A stretch of 64,000 nt of DNA from an uncultured Christensenellaceae bacterium. Lineage in GTDB: Bacteria > Bacillota > Clostridia > Christensenellales > Borkfalkiaceae. Of the stretch, positions 32,750-41,727 are shown piece after piece. The number at the start of each line of letters is the position of its first letter. Position 1 is the first letter of the stretch. The notes under the pieces were generated by a model, which worked only from the letters and a program-made list of their open reading frames with translations, was not told where the DNA came from and did no database searches. Both the position numbers and the translations under genes were made by a program. The stretch covers positions 1 through 64,000 of the forward strand of contig CAJUJF010000006.1 in the NCBI GenBank assembly GCA_910586825.1, read 5' to 3'.

Positions 32750-32806
32750 ATGGAACACAGACTTTACCTTGCAATTTACGGATACATGTATTGCGTCGTT
32801 TCGTAA
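32750..32806 (+). CDS. Tyrosine-rich leader peptide of tyrS
   Basis: An 18-codon frame reading MEHRLYLAIYGYMYCVVS and a TAA stop. Tyr occupies codons 6, 10, 12 and 14, four of eighteen, in the stretch 32765-32791. It lies between the tyrS promoter and the tyrS terminator. The peptide itself is probably inert; its translation would sense tyrosyl-tRNA supply. There is no ribosome binding site, which agrees with a leaderless mRNA. Confidence 0.75.
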   Translation: MEHRLYLAIYGYMYCVVS

Positions 32807-32818
32807 TGCTTGTTTTTT

Positions 32819-32885
32819 CGCGTAAATCGCTCGGAATTTTTTGACGGAATTCGGTTTGCGCGCAAGGCAAACCGTTTTATTTTAT
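32819..32885 (+). promoter_or_regulatory. tyrS attenuator (antiterminator and terminator)
   Basis: Terminator: CGGTTTGC (32852-32859), loop 32860-32866, GCAAACCG (32867-32874), then TTTTATTTTAT. Antiterminator: CGCGTAAATCG (32819-32829) can pair over 11 bp, two of them G-U, with CGGTTTGCGCG (32852-32862), which uses up the 5' terminator arm. A ribosome stalled at the Tyr codons leaves 32819-32829 free; one at the stop codon (32804-32806) reaches to about 32820 and would hinder it. Confidence 0.75.
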
Positions 32886-32913
32886 CGCCGTTTTTGCGGC
32901 ATAAGGAGAAATC

Positions 32914-34107
32914 ATGCAAAACGTAATGGACACCCTGCGGGCGCGGGGCTTTATCAAGCAGACGGTCTTCGAAGAAGAGCTTTACGAAAAACTCGGCAGT
33001 GAAAGCGTGCCCTTTTATATCGGTTTCGATCCTACGGCGGACAGTTTGCACGTGGGGCATTTCATGCAACTCATCGCCATGAAACACATGCAGGACGCGG
33101 GGCATAAGCCCATCATCCTCATCGGCGGCGGCACGGGCATGGTCGGAGATCCGTCGGGCAGGACGGACATGCGCTCGATGATGACGCAGGAGACGGTGCG
33201 GTTTCACGTCGAGTGTTTCAAAAAACAGATGGCGCGCTTCATCCGCTTTGACGGGGAGAACGGGGCGATCGTCGTCGACAATGCCGATTGGCTGCTGAAT
33301 CTCAATTACGTGAATTTCCTGCGGGACATCGGCGCGTATTTCTCCGTGAATAAAATGCTGACGGCGGAATGTTACCGTTCGCGCATGGAAAAGGGGCTTA
33401 CCTTTCTCGAATTCAATTACATGCTGATGCAGGCGTACGACTTTTTGGTGCTGAACCGCAAATACGGCTGTCTGTTGCAGCTCGGCGGCGACGACCAGTG
33501 GAGCAATATCCTCGCAGGGGCGGACCTCATTCGCCGAAAGGAGCGGAAAGCGGCGTTTGCGATGACGTTTACCCTTCTTACGACGAGTGAAGGGAAAAAG
33601 ATGGGAAAGACGCAGAAGGGCGCCGTCTGGCTGGACGAAAACAAGACTTCCCCATACGAGTTCTACCAGTATTGGCGGAACACCGCGGATGCGGACGTGG
33701 AGAAATGTCTGAAACTTTTGACATTCCTTCCGCTCGACGAGATTGCAGGGCTGTGCGCGCACCGCGACGAGCGCATCAACCTCGCCAAAGAACGGCTCGC
33801 CTACGAGCTTACGGAAATGGTGCACGGCAGGGAAAAGGCGGAAAAGGCGCGCAGCGAAGCGAGCGCGGCGTTCGGGGGGGAAGGGGAAATGCCCGTGAAG
33901 ACGATTCCCGCTTCCGTCACCGATCTTCTGGGCGCGTTGCTCGCGATCGGGTTGTGCAAGAGCAACGGCGAGGCGCGGCGGCTTGTCGAACAGGGCGGCG
34001 TTTCGGTAGACGGCGAGCGCGCAAACGACGTGAACATGCCGCTCCCCGAAGGCGAATTTCGGCTTTTCAAGGGCAAAAAAGTACGCGTTAAGGTCGTGCG
34101 CGGATAA
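32914..34107 (+). CDS. tyrS: Tyrosyl-tRNA synthetase
   Basis: Class I synthetase for tyrosine, 397 residues. The first signature is HVGH (46-49) after FDPTADSL; GDDQWSN contacts tyrosine and tRNA; the second signature reads KMGKT (229-233). A C-terminal S4-like RNA-binding domain (about 335-397, SNGEARRLVEQGGVSVDGE) is present. AAGGAG precedes the ATG, just after the attenuator. The stop overlaps yigZ by one base. No T-box sequence is in the leader. Confidence 0.97.
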   Translation: MQNVMDTLRARGFIKQTVFEEELYEKLGSESVPFYIGFDPTADSLHVGHFMQLIAMKHMQDAGHKPIILIGGGTGMVGDPSGRTDMRSMMTQETVRFHVECFKKQMARFIRFDGENGAIVVDNADWLLNLNYVNFLRDIGAYFSVNKMLTAECYRSRMEKGLTFLEFNYMLMQAYDFLVLNRKYGCLLQLGGDDQWSNILAGADLIRRKERKAAFAMTFTLLTTSEGKKMGKTQKGAVWLDENKTSPYEFYQYWRNTADADVEKCLKLLTFLPLDEIAGLCAHRDERINLAKERLAYELTEMVHGREKAEKARSEASAAFGGEGEMPVKTIPASVTDLLGALLAIGLCKSNGEARRLVEQGGVSVDGERANDVNMPLPEGEFRLFKGKKVRVKVVRG

Positions 34108-34730
34108 TGTATCTGTCCGTACGCGGCGAAGCCGTTACCGAACGGATCGTCGAAAAATCCCGTTTTATCGCCTTCGTCGCGCATACGTCGGGGGAAGCGG
34201 AGGTAAAGGCGTTTCTCGCCCGCGTGCGCGGCGAGCATCCGCAGGCGACGCACGTCTGTTACGGATATATTGCCGACGCGATCGGGAACGAACAGCGCTT
34301 TTCCGACGCGGGCGAACCGCAGGGGACTGCCGGTATGCCCATTCTTTCGGTTTTGAAAGCGCGGAAGCTGTACGAGACGACCGTCGCCGTCGTCCGTTAT
34401 TTCGGCGGGATCAAGCTGGGCGCGGGCGGGCTCACGCGCGCCTATTCCGCCTCGGCGGCGGAGGGTTGCGATGCGGCGGAGATCTGCGAATACGGCGAGT
34501 GCGTGCGCGTTTCGATGCGCGTTGCGTATCCCGAGGTCAGCGCGATTACGCGGTTTCTCGACCGCGAAGGAACGGTTTACGAACGCAGTTTCGGCGAAAG
34601 CGCGGAATTTATCGCTGTCGTGCGTGAAGACGGGTATGCCGGTTTTAAAAGCAGACTGAACGAAATGCTCAACGGCAGAGTGGAAATCACGGAGGGGGAG
34701 CGTAAAATCTTTCCCTTTCCGAAACAGTAA
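34107..34730 (+). CDS. yigZ: YigZ/IMPACT family protein
   Basis: A 207-residue protein of the UPF0029/YigZ family, related to eukaryotic IMPACT; its role in bacteria is unclear. The N-terminal domain has the KSRFIAF start and the signature region FSDAGEPQGTAGMPILSVL then VAVVRYFGGIKLGAGGLTRAYS; the C-terminal domain has a ferredoxin-like fold as in EF-G. The ATG shares a base with the tyrS stop (TAATG), so it is translationally coupled to tyrS. Confidence 0.92.
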   Translation: MYLSVRGEAVTERIVEKSRFIAFVAHTSGEAEVKAFLARVRGEHPQATHVCYGYIADAIGNEQRFSDAGEPQGTAGMPILSVLKARKLYETTVAVVRYFGGIKLGAGGLTRAYSASAAEGCDAAEICEYGECVRVSMRVAYPEVSAITRFLDREGTVYERSFGESAEFIAVVREDGYAGFKSRLNEMLNGRVEITEGERKIFPFPKQ

Positions 34731-34756
34731 AAAAATCATCCAAGGCAGGCGGAAAC

Positions 34757-35818
34757 ATGGAAATCATCAAACGCAAAACGCTGAAACAGAAACCCGCGGC
34801 GGGGACCAAGCTCGGTTTCGGACAATACTTCACCGACTATATGTTTACGATGAAATATACCCGGGAAGCGGGCTGGCACGACGCGAAAATCGAACCCAAC
34901 GAACCGCAGCCGTTCGATCTGGCGACTTCGGTTCTGCATTACGCGCAGGGGATCTTCGAGGGCATGAAAGCTTTTTTACAGCCCGACGGAAAGGTCGCGG
35001 TGTTCCGCCCCGAAGAGAACTGGGCGCGCATGAACCGTTCGGCGGAACGTATGTGTATTCCGCAGTTTCCCGTCGACAGGGTGCAGGAGGGGCTTGACGC
35101 GCTGTTGAAGCTCGAAAAGGATTGGATTCCGAAAGAGCGCGGCACAGCGCTGTACATTCGTCCGACGATCGTTGCGACGCGGGTCATGCTCGGCGTGCAC
35201 GCTTCGACCGAATATCTGTTCTTTATCATTCTCTCGCCCGTCGGCAGTTACTACGCACACGGTCTGGAACCTACGAAACTGATCGCCGAAGACTTTTTCG
35301 TGCGTTCCGCGATCGGCGGCACGGGAGAGGCGAAGTGCCTCGGAAATTACGCCGCTTCGATGAAGGCGGGGGAGATCGCCGAATCGAAGGGGTTCGATCA
35401 GGTGCTTTGGCTGGACGCAAACGAAAAAAAATACGTGGAAGAAGTCGGCTCCATGAACATGTTTTTCGTGATAGGCGGCGAGGTCGTGACGCCCGCGCTC
35501 GTCGGTTCTATCCTTCCCGGGATCACGCGCAAGAGCTGTATTCAGGTGTTGCGCGATCGGGGATACCGCGTCGGCGAACGGCGGATCTCGATCGACGAAG
35601 TGATCGCGGGCGCGGAGAGCGGCGCGCTGACGGAAGCGTTCGGCACGGGGACGGCGGCGGTGATTTCGCCCGTGGGCTTGATCCGATACCGCGATCGGGA
35701 TTACACGATCGGCGGCGGAAAGATGGGTTCGGTCACGAAAGAACTCTACGCCGCGATCACGGGGATCCAGTACGGCGAACTTCCCGATCCGTACGGTTGG
35801 AGACGGATCGTTCCGTAA
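34757..35818 (+). CDS. ilvE: Branched-chain amino acid aminotransferase
   Basis: A 353-residue fold-type IV PLP enzyme for the last step of Leu, Ile and Val synthesis. The PLP lysine is Lys193 in GEAKCLGNYAAS. YAQGIFEGMKAF, LYIRPTIVAT and the C-terminal TEAFGTGTAAVISPVG are typical of the longer, eukaryote-like branch of this family. It is 26 bases after yigZ and probably in the tyrS operon; other branched-chain genes are not in the window. The ribosome binding site is weak. Confidence 0.95.
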   Translation: MEIIKRKTLKQKPAAGTKLGFGQYFTDYMFTMKYTREAGWHDAKIEPNEPQPFDLATSVLHYAQGIFEGMKAFLQPDGKVAVFRPEENWARMNRSAERMCIPQFPVDRVQEGLDALLKLEKDWIPKERGTALYIRPTIVATRVMLGVHASTEYLFFIILSPVGSYYAHGLEPTKLIAEDFFVRSAIGGTGEAKCLGNYAASMKAGEIAESKGFDQVLWLDANEKKYVEEVGSMNMFFVIGGEVVTPALVGSILPGITRKSCIQVLRDRGYRVGERRISIDEVIAGAESGALTEAFGTGTAAVISPVGLIRYRDRDYTIGGGKMGSVTKELYAAITGIQYGELPDPYGWRRIVP

Positions 35819-35829
35819 AATATTTAACG

Positions 35830-35857
35830 GCGCCCGCAGTCTGCGGGCGCAATTTTT
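35830..35857 (+). terminator. Terminator after ilvE
   Basis: GCGCCCGCA (35830-35838), GTC, TGCGGGCGC (35842-35850), then AATTTTTTT. Confidence 0.9.
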
Positions 35858-35931
35858 TTACGATCGCGCTTGTTTAAGCCGTCGGATTTTGCGTTATAAT
35901 ATAGGCGAAAAAACAAAGGAGTGCGAACAAC

Positions 35932-38511
35932 ATGGATGCAAACAAATTGACGCAAAAATCCGTTCAGGCTATTCAGAACGCGCAGAATCTCGCGCTCGAA
36001 TACGGTAACGCAGAACTTACGACGCTGCATTTGTGCGGCGCGCTGCTGGAAAAAGACGGACTCGTATTCCGGATTTTACAGCGGGCGGGTACGGATGCGG
36101 ACGGGCTTTCCCGCGCGGTGAAAGAGGAGGTCGCGCGCTTGCCGCGCGTCTCCGGCGGATCGGGCAGCTATCCGTCGTCCGCGTTTACGCGTACGCTGAA
36201 CGAGGCGGAAAAACTCGCCGCGGGCATGAAAGACGAATATATCTCCGTCGAACACCTCTTTCTGTGTCTCTTCGATAACGCGGAGCGCGGTCTCGATCAG
36301 CTCTTCGGGCGTTTCGGCGTGACGAAGGACGGGTTTTTGAAGGGAATGAAAGCGGTGCGCGGCAATCAGAGCGTGAAAAGCGACAACCCCGAGGACACTT
36401 ATGAAGCGCTTGAAAAATACGGCAGCGATCTCACGAAGCGCGCCCGCGAACACAAGCTCGAACCCGTGATCGGGCGGGACGAGGAGATCCGCAACGTCGT
36501 ACGGATCCTGTCGCGGAAGACGAAGAACAATCCCGTGCTGATCGGCGAACCGGGCGTCGGAAAAACGGCGATCGCGGAGGGGCTTGCACAGCGCATCGTC
36601 AAAGGCGACGTTCCCGAAGGATTGAAAAACAAGACGCTGTTCTCCCTCGACATGGGCGCGCTGATCGCGGGCGCGAAATACCGCGGCGAATTCGAAGAGC
36701 GGCTGAAAGCCGTTCTCGGCGAAGTGACGAAATCGGAGGGCGGGATCCTGCTCTTTATCGACGAACTGCACACCGTCGTGGGTGCGGGCAAGACGGACGG
36801 CGCGATGGACGCGGGCAATCTGTTAAAGCCGTTGCTGGCGCGGGGAGAACTGCACTGCATCGGCGCGACGACGCTCGACGAATACCGGAAATATATCGAA
36901 AAGGATGCGGCGCTCGAACGCAGATTTCAGCCCGTTCTCGTGGGCGAGCCGACGGTGGACGATACGGTGTCCATACTTCGCGGCTTAAAAGAGCGGTTCG
37001 AGATCTTCCACGGCGTGCGGATTCACGACGACGCGCTCGTCGCGGCGGCGGTGCTTTCCAACCGCTATATCTCCGACCGTTTTCTTCCCGACAAGGCGAT
37101 CGACCTCGTGGACGAAGCGGCGGCGATGATCCGTACGGAGATCGATTCCATGCCCGCCGAGATGGACGCGATGAACCGGAAGATCACCCAGCTCGAAGTG
37201 GAAGAAAAGGCGCTTGCGAAGGAAAGCGACAATCTTTCGGCGGCGCGGCTCGAATCGCTCGGCAAAGAACTCGCCGAGCTGAAAGAGACCTTCCGCGGCA
37301 TGAAGACGAAGTGGGAGGACGAGAAGAACGCCATTCGTTCGGAAAAAGAGTTGAAAGAGAAGATCGACGCCGTAAAAGGCGAGATCGATTCCGCACTGAC
37401 CAAAGGGGAGTTGGAAAAAGCTTCCCGTCTCAGATACGGCGACCTTCCCGCGCTCGAAAAGGAACTCGAAGCAGCGAAAGCGAGCGTAAGCGGCAGAGAA
37501 AACGCCCTCTTGCAGGACGAAGTTACCGAGGAAGAGATCAACCGTATCGTCGCGCGCTGGACGGGGATCCCCGTCGCAAAACTCAAAGAAGGGGAGCGCG
37601 ATAAGATCCTGCGGCTCGAAGAAGATCTTCACAAACGGGTCGTCGGGCAGGATGAAGCCGTGCGGAAAGTTTCCGAGGCGATCCTGCGGGCGCGCGCGGG
37701 AATTTCCGATCCCAACCGTCCGATCGGGTCGTTCCTGTTCTTGGGACCCACGGGCGTGGGAAAGACGGAACTCGCCAAATCGCTTGCCGAAAACCTCTTC
37801 GACGACGAGAAGAATATCGTGCGCATCGACATGTCGGAGTACATGGAAAAATTTTCCGTGTCAAGGCTCGTGGGCGCGCCTCCCGGATACGTGGGTTACG
37901 AAGAGGGCGGCACGCTTACCGAAGCGGTGCGCAGAAAACCCTATTCCATCGTCTTGTTCGACGAGATCGAAAAAGCGCATCCGGACGTGTTCAACGTGCT
38001 TTTGCAGATTCTCGACGACGGCAGAGTGACCGATTCGCAGGGCCGCACGGTCGATTTTAAAAACACGATCATCATTCTGACTTCCAATCTCGGTTCGGAA
38101 TTCATCATCGAGGGCATTGAAAACGGCGAAATTTCCGAGCGCGCGCAGACGCAGGTGCGGGAGTTATTAAAACGCAGTTTCCGTCCCGAATTTCTGAACC
38201 GTCTGGACGAAATCATCACGTTCAAACCGCTCACGCGGGAGAATATCGACCGCATCGTGGAAATCTTGCTCGCCCGTTTAAAGGCGCGGCTGAAAGCCGA
38301 AAATCTGGAATTGGAGGTCACGGCGCGCGCAGTCGGGTATCTGGCGGACAACGGATACGACGGCGCGTACGGCGCCCGTCCGTTGAAACGGTTTATCCAG
38401 ACGCATGCCGAAACGCCGATCGCGAAATATATCGTGCGGAACAACCCGCAAGCGGGGACGAAGATCACGCTCGATTGCGGGGAAGAGGGTTTGTTTTTGG
38501 AAACGAAGTAA
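35932..38511 (+). CDS. clpB: ATP-dependent disaggregase ClpB
   Basis: An 859-residue hexameric AAA+ chaperone that solubilises aggregates together with DnaK. Clp N-domain (about 1-145), first AAA module with Walker A GEPGVGKT and Walker B LLFIDELH, the long coiled-coil middle domain (about 405-525) that separates ClpB from ClpC, and the second AAA module with GPTGVGKT and VLFDEIEKAH. AAAGGAG precedes the ATG. A TATAAT lies at 35895-35900 with a poorly spaced -35. I see no CIRCE or CtsR operator. Confidence 0.97.
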   Translation: MDANKLTQKSVQAIQNAQNLALEYGNAELTTLHLCGALLEKDGLVFRILQRAGTDADGLSRAVKEEVARLPRVSGGSGSYPSSAFTRTLNEAEKLAAGMKDEYISVEHLFLCLFDNAERGLDQLFGRFGVTKDGFLKGMKAVRGNQSVKSDNPEDTYEALEKYGSDLTKRAREHKLEPVIGRDEEIRNVVRILSRKTKNNPVLIGEPGVGKTAIAEGLAQRIVKGDVPEGLKNKTLFSLDMGALIAGAKYRGEFEERLKAVLGEVTKSEGGILLFIDELHTVVGAGKTDGAMDAGNLLKPLLARGELHCIGATTLDEYRKYIEKDAALERRFQPVLVGEPTVDDTVSILRGLKERFEIFHGVRIHDDALVAAAVLSNRYISDRFLPDKAIDLVDEAAAMIRTEIDSMPAEMDAMNRKITQLEVEEKALAKESDNLSAARLESLGKELAELKETFRGMKTKWEDEKNAIRSEKELKEKIDAVKGEIDSALTKGELEKASRLRYGDLPALEKELEAAKASVSGRENALLQDEVTEEEINRIVARWTGIPVAKLKEGERDKILRLEEDLHKRVVGQDEAVRKVSEAILRARAGISDPNRPIGSFLFLGPTGVGKTELAKSLAENLFDDEKNIVRIDMSEYMEKFSVSRLVGAPPGYVGYEEGGTLTEAVRRKPYSIVLFDEIEKAHPDVFNVLLQILDDGRVTDSQGRTVDFKNTIIILTSNLGSEFIIEGIENGEISERAQTQVRELLKRSFRPEFLNRLDEIITFKPLTRENIDRIVEILLARLKARLKAENLELEVTARAVGYLADNGYDGAYGARPLKRFIQTHAETPIAKYIVRNNPQAGTKITLDCGEEGLFLETK

Positions 38512-38548
38512 AAAATACCGTCCGCGGAATTTCCGCGGACGGTATTTT
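38512..38548. terminator. Bidirectional terminator between clpB and dapB
   Basis: AAAATACCGTCCGCGGAA (38512-38529) pairs perfectly with TTCCGCGGACGGTATTTT (38531-38548). Confidence 0.9.
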
Positions 38549-38561
38549 CATATCCGGATTT

Positions 38562-39311
38562 TTAAAGGACGGTTTCGAGCAGATCGTCCATGTCGTACAG
38601 TCCCGCGTTTCGTCCGATCAGCCACGCCGCGGCTTTCAGCGCGCCGGAAGCGAACACCATGCGGCTGCGGGCGGAGTGGGAGAGGGTCACGATTTCGTCC
38701 GTTCCCGCAAAGATCACTTCGTGTTCGCCGACGATCGTTCCGCCGCGCACGGCGTGGATCCCGATTTCCGATTTCTCGCGCGCGCCGACGATTCCGTGCC
38801 GTCCGCAGACGAATCGCTTTTCGCCGCCGAAGCCTTCTTTCGCGCTTTCCGCGAGCATGAGCGCCGTTCCAGACGGGGCGTCTTTTTTCAAGTTGTGATG
38901 TTTTTCGATGATTTCCGCGTCGAAATCCGCAAGCGCCGCCGCGGCTTTTTTCACGAGCTTTTGCAAAACATTCACGCCGAGCGAAAGATTTCCCGTTTTG
39001 AAAACGGCGATCGAAGCCGCGGCGTTTTGAATCGCTTCGAGGTCCTGTTCCGAATATCCCGTCGCCGCGAGCAGAATGGGAAGGGCGTGCGCTTTGCAGT
39101 AATCAAGCCGTTCCGTCAGGTTCTGCGGCGAGGAAAAGTCGATGACGACGTCCGCCTTTTCTCCGATCTTTTCAAAGGAATCGTAGACGGGGAAAGGGGC
39201 GGGCTTCGGCGCAAGATCGACCCCGCAAACGATTTCGTCGCCCGTTTCTTTGCAGAGCGCCGTAACGTTCGCGCCCATTTTTCCGCATGCGCCGAGCAAT
39301 ATGATTTTCAT
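38562..39311 (-). CDS. dapB: 4-hydroxy-tetrahydrodipicolinate reductase
   Basis: NAD(P)H-dependent second step of the diaminopimelate/lysine branch. The 249-residue protein has the GACGKMG nucleotide loop (7-13) and the active-site stretch EKHHNLKKDAPSGTA (about 135-149). It overlaps dapA by 4 bases (ATGA) and is the last gene of the lysine-riboswitch operon. Diaminopimelate feeds the cell wall and dipicolinate made from this pathway is needed in spores. Confidence 0.96.
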   Translation of the reverse strand: MKIILLGACGKMGANVTALCKETGDEIVCGVDLAPKPAPFPVYDSFEKIGEKADVVIDFSSPQNLTERLDYCKAHALPILLAATGYSEQDLEAIQNAAASIAVFKTGNLSLGVNVLQKLVKKAAAALADFDAEIIEKHHNLKKDAPSGTALMLAESAKEGFGGEKRFVCGRHGIVGAREKSEIGIHAVRGGTIVGEHEVIFAGTDEIVTLSHSARSRMVFASGALKAAAWLIGRNAGLYDMDDLLETVL

Positions 39312-40198
39312 GCTTTCACCTGCAATCCGAAATTTCGCATCGCCGCGCGCAGAATTTCGCGGTTCGCGGGGGACAGCCGCGTGAGCGGCGCGGCGGGTTC
39401 GCCTGCCGCAAAGCCCAGAAGATTCATGCCTTCTTTCACGGGAATGGGATTAACCTCCGTAAAGCAGGCTTGCACGAGCGGAAGCAGTTTGTCGGAAATC
39501 GTCACGGCTTCGCGGAGGTCGCCCTGAAAGACCGCCGTCGTAAGCGCTTTCACCGCAGCGGGCGCAAGGTTGGATACGACGGAGATGACCGCGCTGCCGC
39601 CCGCGCACAGGACGGGCAGATTCAGCGCGTCCTCGCCCGAATACAGATCGCATTTTTCGCGGATCCGCCGCGCGGTGTCGAGTACCTGCGCCATGTTTCC
39701 GCTTGCTTCCTTGATCCCCGCGATATTCGGAATGTCCGACAGCCGTTCCATCGTTTCGGGCAGGAGATTCACGCCCGTACGGGACGGAACGTTATAGCAG
39801 ATCACGGGAACGGTAACCGCTTTGCAGATCGCGTCGTAGTATTCGTACAGCCCCTGTTGGGTGCATTTGTTGTAATAGGGGGTAACGGCGAGAATGCCGT
39901 CCGCGCCGAGTTCCTGCGCTTTGACGCTCGCTTTTACCGCGCGCGCCGTCGCGTTGCTTCCCGTGCCGACAATGATCTTGACTTTTCCCGCGGCTTTTTC
40001 GATTGCAAAACGGATCAGCGCTTCCTTGTCTCCGTCCGTCATGACGCAAGGTTCGCCCGTCGTGCCGAGTACGACGAGCGCGTCCGCGCCGTTTCCGATC
40101 TGGTATTCCATCATGTCGCCGAACGCGCCGAAATCGACGCCCGTTTCCAGAAACGGCGTGATCATCGCGGTCGCGCATCCTTTCAGAAAACCCTTCAT
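39308..40198 (-). CDS. dapA: 4-hydroxy-tetrahydrodipicolinate synthase
   Basis: Condenses pyruvate with aspartate semialdehyde. The 296-residue TIM barrel has the Schiff-base Lys163 in AGIKEASG, Tyr135 in CYNVPSR, Arg140 and the early GTTGEP loop (45-50). It lies 49 bases downstream of asd and overlaps dapB; the ribosome binding site GAGGACGG is upstream of the ATG. Confidence 0.96.
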   Translation of the reverse strand: MKGFLKGCATAMITPFLETGVDFGAFGDMMEYQIGNGADALVVLGTTGEPCVMTDGDKEALIRFAIEKAAGKVKIIVGTGSNATARAVKASVKAQELGADGILAVTPYYNKCTQQGLYEYYDAICKAVTVPVICYNVPSRTGVNLLPETMERLSDIPNIAGIKEASGNMAQVLDTARRIREKCDLYSGEDALNLPVLCAGGSAVISVVSNLAPAAVKALTTAVFQGDLREAVTISDKLLPLVQACFTEVNPIPVKEGMNLLGFAAGEPAAPLTRLSPANREILRAAMRNFGLQVKA

Positions 40199-40247
40199 AT
40201 TACCGTCCTCGTATTTTTATTATGTTATGAATCGCGCCGGCAATTTG

Positions 40248-41330
40248 TCAGTCGAAATATCCCTTTGCCGCCAGCAGTTCGGCGAGCAGGACCGCGCCGC
40301 CCGCGGCGCCGCGCACCGTGTTGTGCGAAAACCCGATAAATTTATAGTCGAACAGGCGGTCTTCCCGCAGGCGTCCGACGGATACCGCCATGCCGTTTTC
40401 CGCGTTGCGGTCGAGCTTCGGCTGCGGGCGGTCGTCTTCCTCGCGATAGTGCAAAAACTGCTTGGGCGCGGAAGGGAGCGAAAGGGCTTGCGGCTCTCCC
40501 GCATATTCTTTCCAGGCGCGCAGGATTTCTTCTTTCGACGGCTTCTTTTCAAAGGAAACGAACACCGCCGCCGTATGCCCGTCGCTGACGGGAACGCGCA
40601 GGCACTGCGCCGTAACGACGGGGGATACCGCGTTCGCGATCTTTCCGTTCTCGACTTTTCCCCAGATTTTCAGCGGTTCGGTCTCGCTCTTCTCTTCTTC
40701 GCCGCCGATATAGGGGATGATGTTATCCACGATTTCCGGCATGGTTTCGAAGGTCTTGCCCGCGCCGGAAATCGCCTGATAGGTGCAGACCGCCGCTTGT
40801 TTGACGCCGAATTTCAAAAGGGGGTGCAGGAGGGGAACATACGATTGCAGGGAGCAGTTGCTCTTTACGGCGATAAAGCCGCGCCGCGTTCCCAGCCGTT
40901 TTCTCTGCGCCGGAATCACTTCGAGGTGTTCGGGGTTGATTTCGGGAATGATCATGGGAACGTCCGCCGTCGCGCGGTGGGCGGAGTTGTTGGAGACGAC
41001 GGGGATTTCCGCTTTTGCATAGCGCTCTTCCAGCGCTTTGATCTCGTCCTTTTTCATGTTCACGGCGCAGAACACGAAGTCGACTTTTCCCGTCAGGGAT
41101 TCCGCGTCTTTTTCCGCGTCGAGTACCGTCATGTCCGCGGCATACGCGGGGATCGGCGAGCGCATCGCCCATTTCGCGCCGACCGCTTCGGGGTACTTTT
41201 TTCCAGCCGAACGCCCGCTGGCGAGCAGGGCGACGGGCTTGAACCAAGGGTGATTGTCAAGCAACGTCACGAAGCGCTGACCGACCATGCCCGTTGCGCC
41301 GATAATGCCGACGCGGTATTGATTTTTCAT
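40248..41330 (-). CDS. asd: Aspartate-semialdehyde dehydrogenase, archaeal/fungal type
   Basis: Reduces aspartyl phosphate to aspartate semialdehyde, the common precursor of lysine, threonine and methionine. The 360-residue protein has the GATGMVGQRF nucleotide loop (11-20) and catalytic Cys159 in VKSNCSLQ. Length and motifs fit the branch found in archaea, fungi and some clostridia, not the classical E. coli type. GGAGG precedes ATG 41330; the frame extends ten codons further. First gene behind the lysine riboswitch. Confidence 0.94.
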   Translation of the reverse strand: MKNQYRVGIIGATGMVGQRFVTLLDNHPWFKPVALLASGRSAGKKYPEAVGAKWAMRSPIPAYAADMTVLDAEKDAESLTGKVDFVFCAVNMKKDEIKALEERYAKAEIPVVSNNSAHRATADVPMIIPEINPEHLEVIPAQRKRLGTRRGFIAVKSNCSLQSYVPLLHPLLKFGVKQAAVCTYQAISGAGKTFETMPEIVDNIIPYIGGEEEKSETEPLKIWGKVENGKIANAVSPVVTAQCLRVPVSDGHTAAVFVSFEKKPSKEEILRAWKEYAGEPQALSLPSAPKQFLHYREEDDRPQPKLDRNAENGMAVSVGRLREDRLFDYKFIGFSHNTVRGAAGGAVLLAELLAAKGYFD

Positions 41331-41383
41331 GTTAAGACCTCCGTTTACGCATCTTTGCAAAGAGAATGCGGAATTATCGCAAT

Positions 41384-41590
41384 AAAAAAATTACGGCTAT
41401 CCGCCGTAAAACACACTTGCCGAAAGCGCATCACCGCGGTGACAGTAATAAAGGTATTGACCCTTATTCCCAACGCGGCCCGCAGGGGAGAAGACGCGTT
41501 TCGGCGGCGATACCCTTTTGCCGCGCACTCCTGCGGAATCCCTGTATTCCTCGCGCGCGGGTACTGATGTTCGACCGCTCCTCTTTATAG
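41384..41590 (-). promoter_or_regulatory. Lysine riboswitch (L box) with terminator
   Basis: Read on the minus strand from about 41590: AGAGGAGCGGTC, then ATCAGTACC, AGGAGTGCG, GCCGCCGAAA, a TTGGG segment and ACTGTCACCGCGG, the conserved series of the lysine aptamer. The expression platform is a terminator, TTACGGC (41409-41403) with GCCGTAA (41397-41391), then seven T. High lysine should stop transcription of asd-dapA-dapB. Confidence 0.92.
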
Positions 41591-41597
41591 CAAAATA

Positions 41598-41626
41598 ATT
41601 TTACCATACGCACACATAAAAATCAA
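41598..41626 (-). promoter_or_regulatory. asd-dapA-dapB promoter
   Basis: Minus-strand TTGATT (41626-41621), 17-bp spacer, TAAAAT (41603-41598); start near 41591, at the head of the riboswitch. Confidence 0.75.
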
Positions 41627-41645
41627 GGAATTTACCCGATTTCAT

Positions 41646-41674
41646 TTGAAATATTTTTCATTTTGTAGTACAAT
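41646..41674 (+). promoter_or_regulatory. Promoter of the 41728 operon
   Basis: TTGAAA (41646-41651), 17-bp spacer, TACAAT (41669-41674). Confidence 0.75.
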
Positions 41675-41727
41675 ATCTTCATACGCGGGGAATCCGCGGT
41701 GTACGACGTGTCAAAACGGAGAAAATT

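Noticed and set aside
32744..32913. T-box for tyrS
   Set aside because: No AGGGTGGNACCGCG-like sequence and the leader is too short for stem I; the peptide attenuator explains it better.
35858..35931. CIRCE or CtsR operator for clpB
   Set aside because: No inverted repeat or tandem heptad of the expected kind; only a TATAAT with a poorly placed -35 box.
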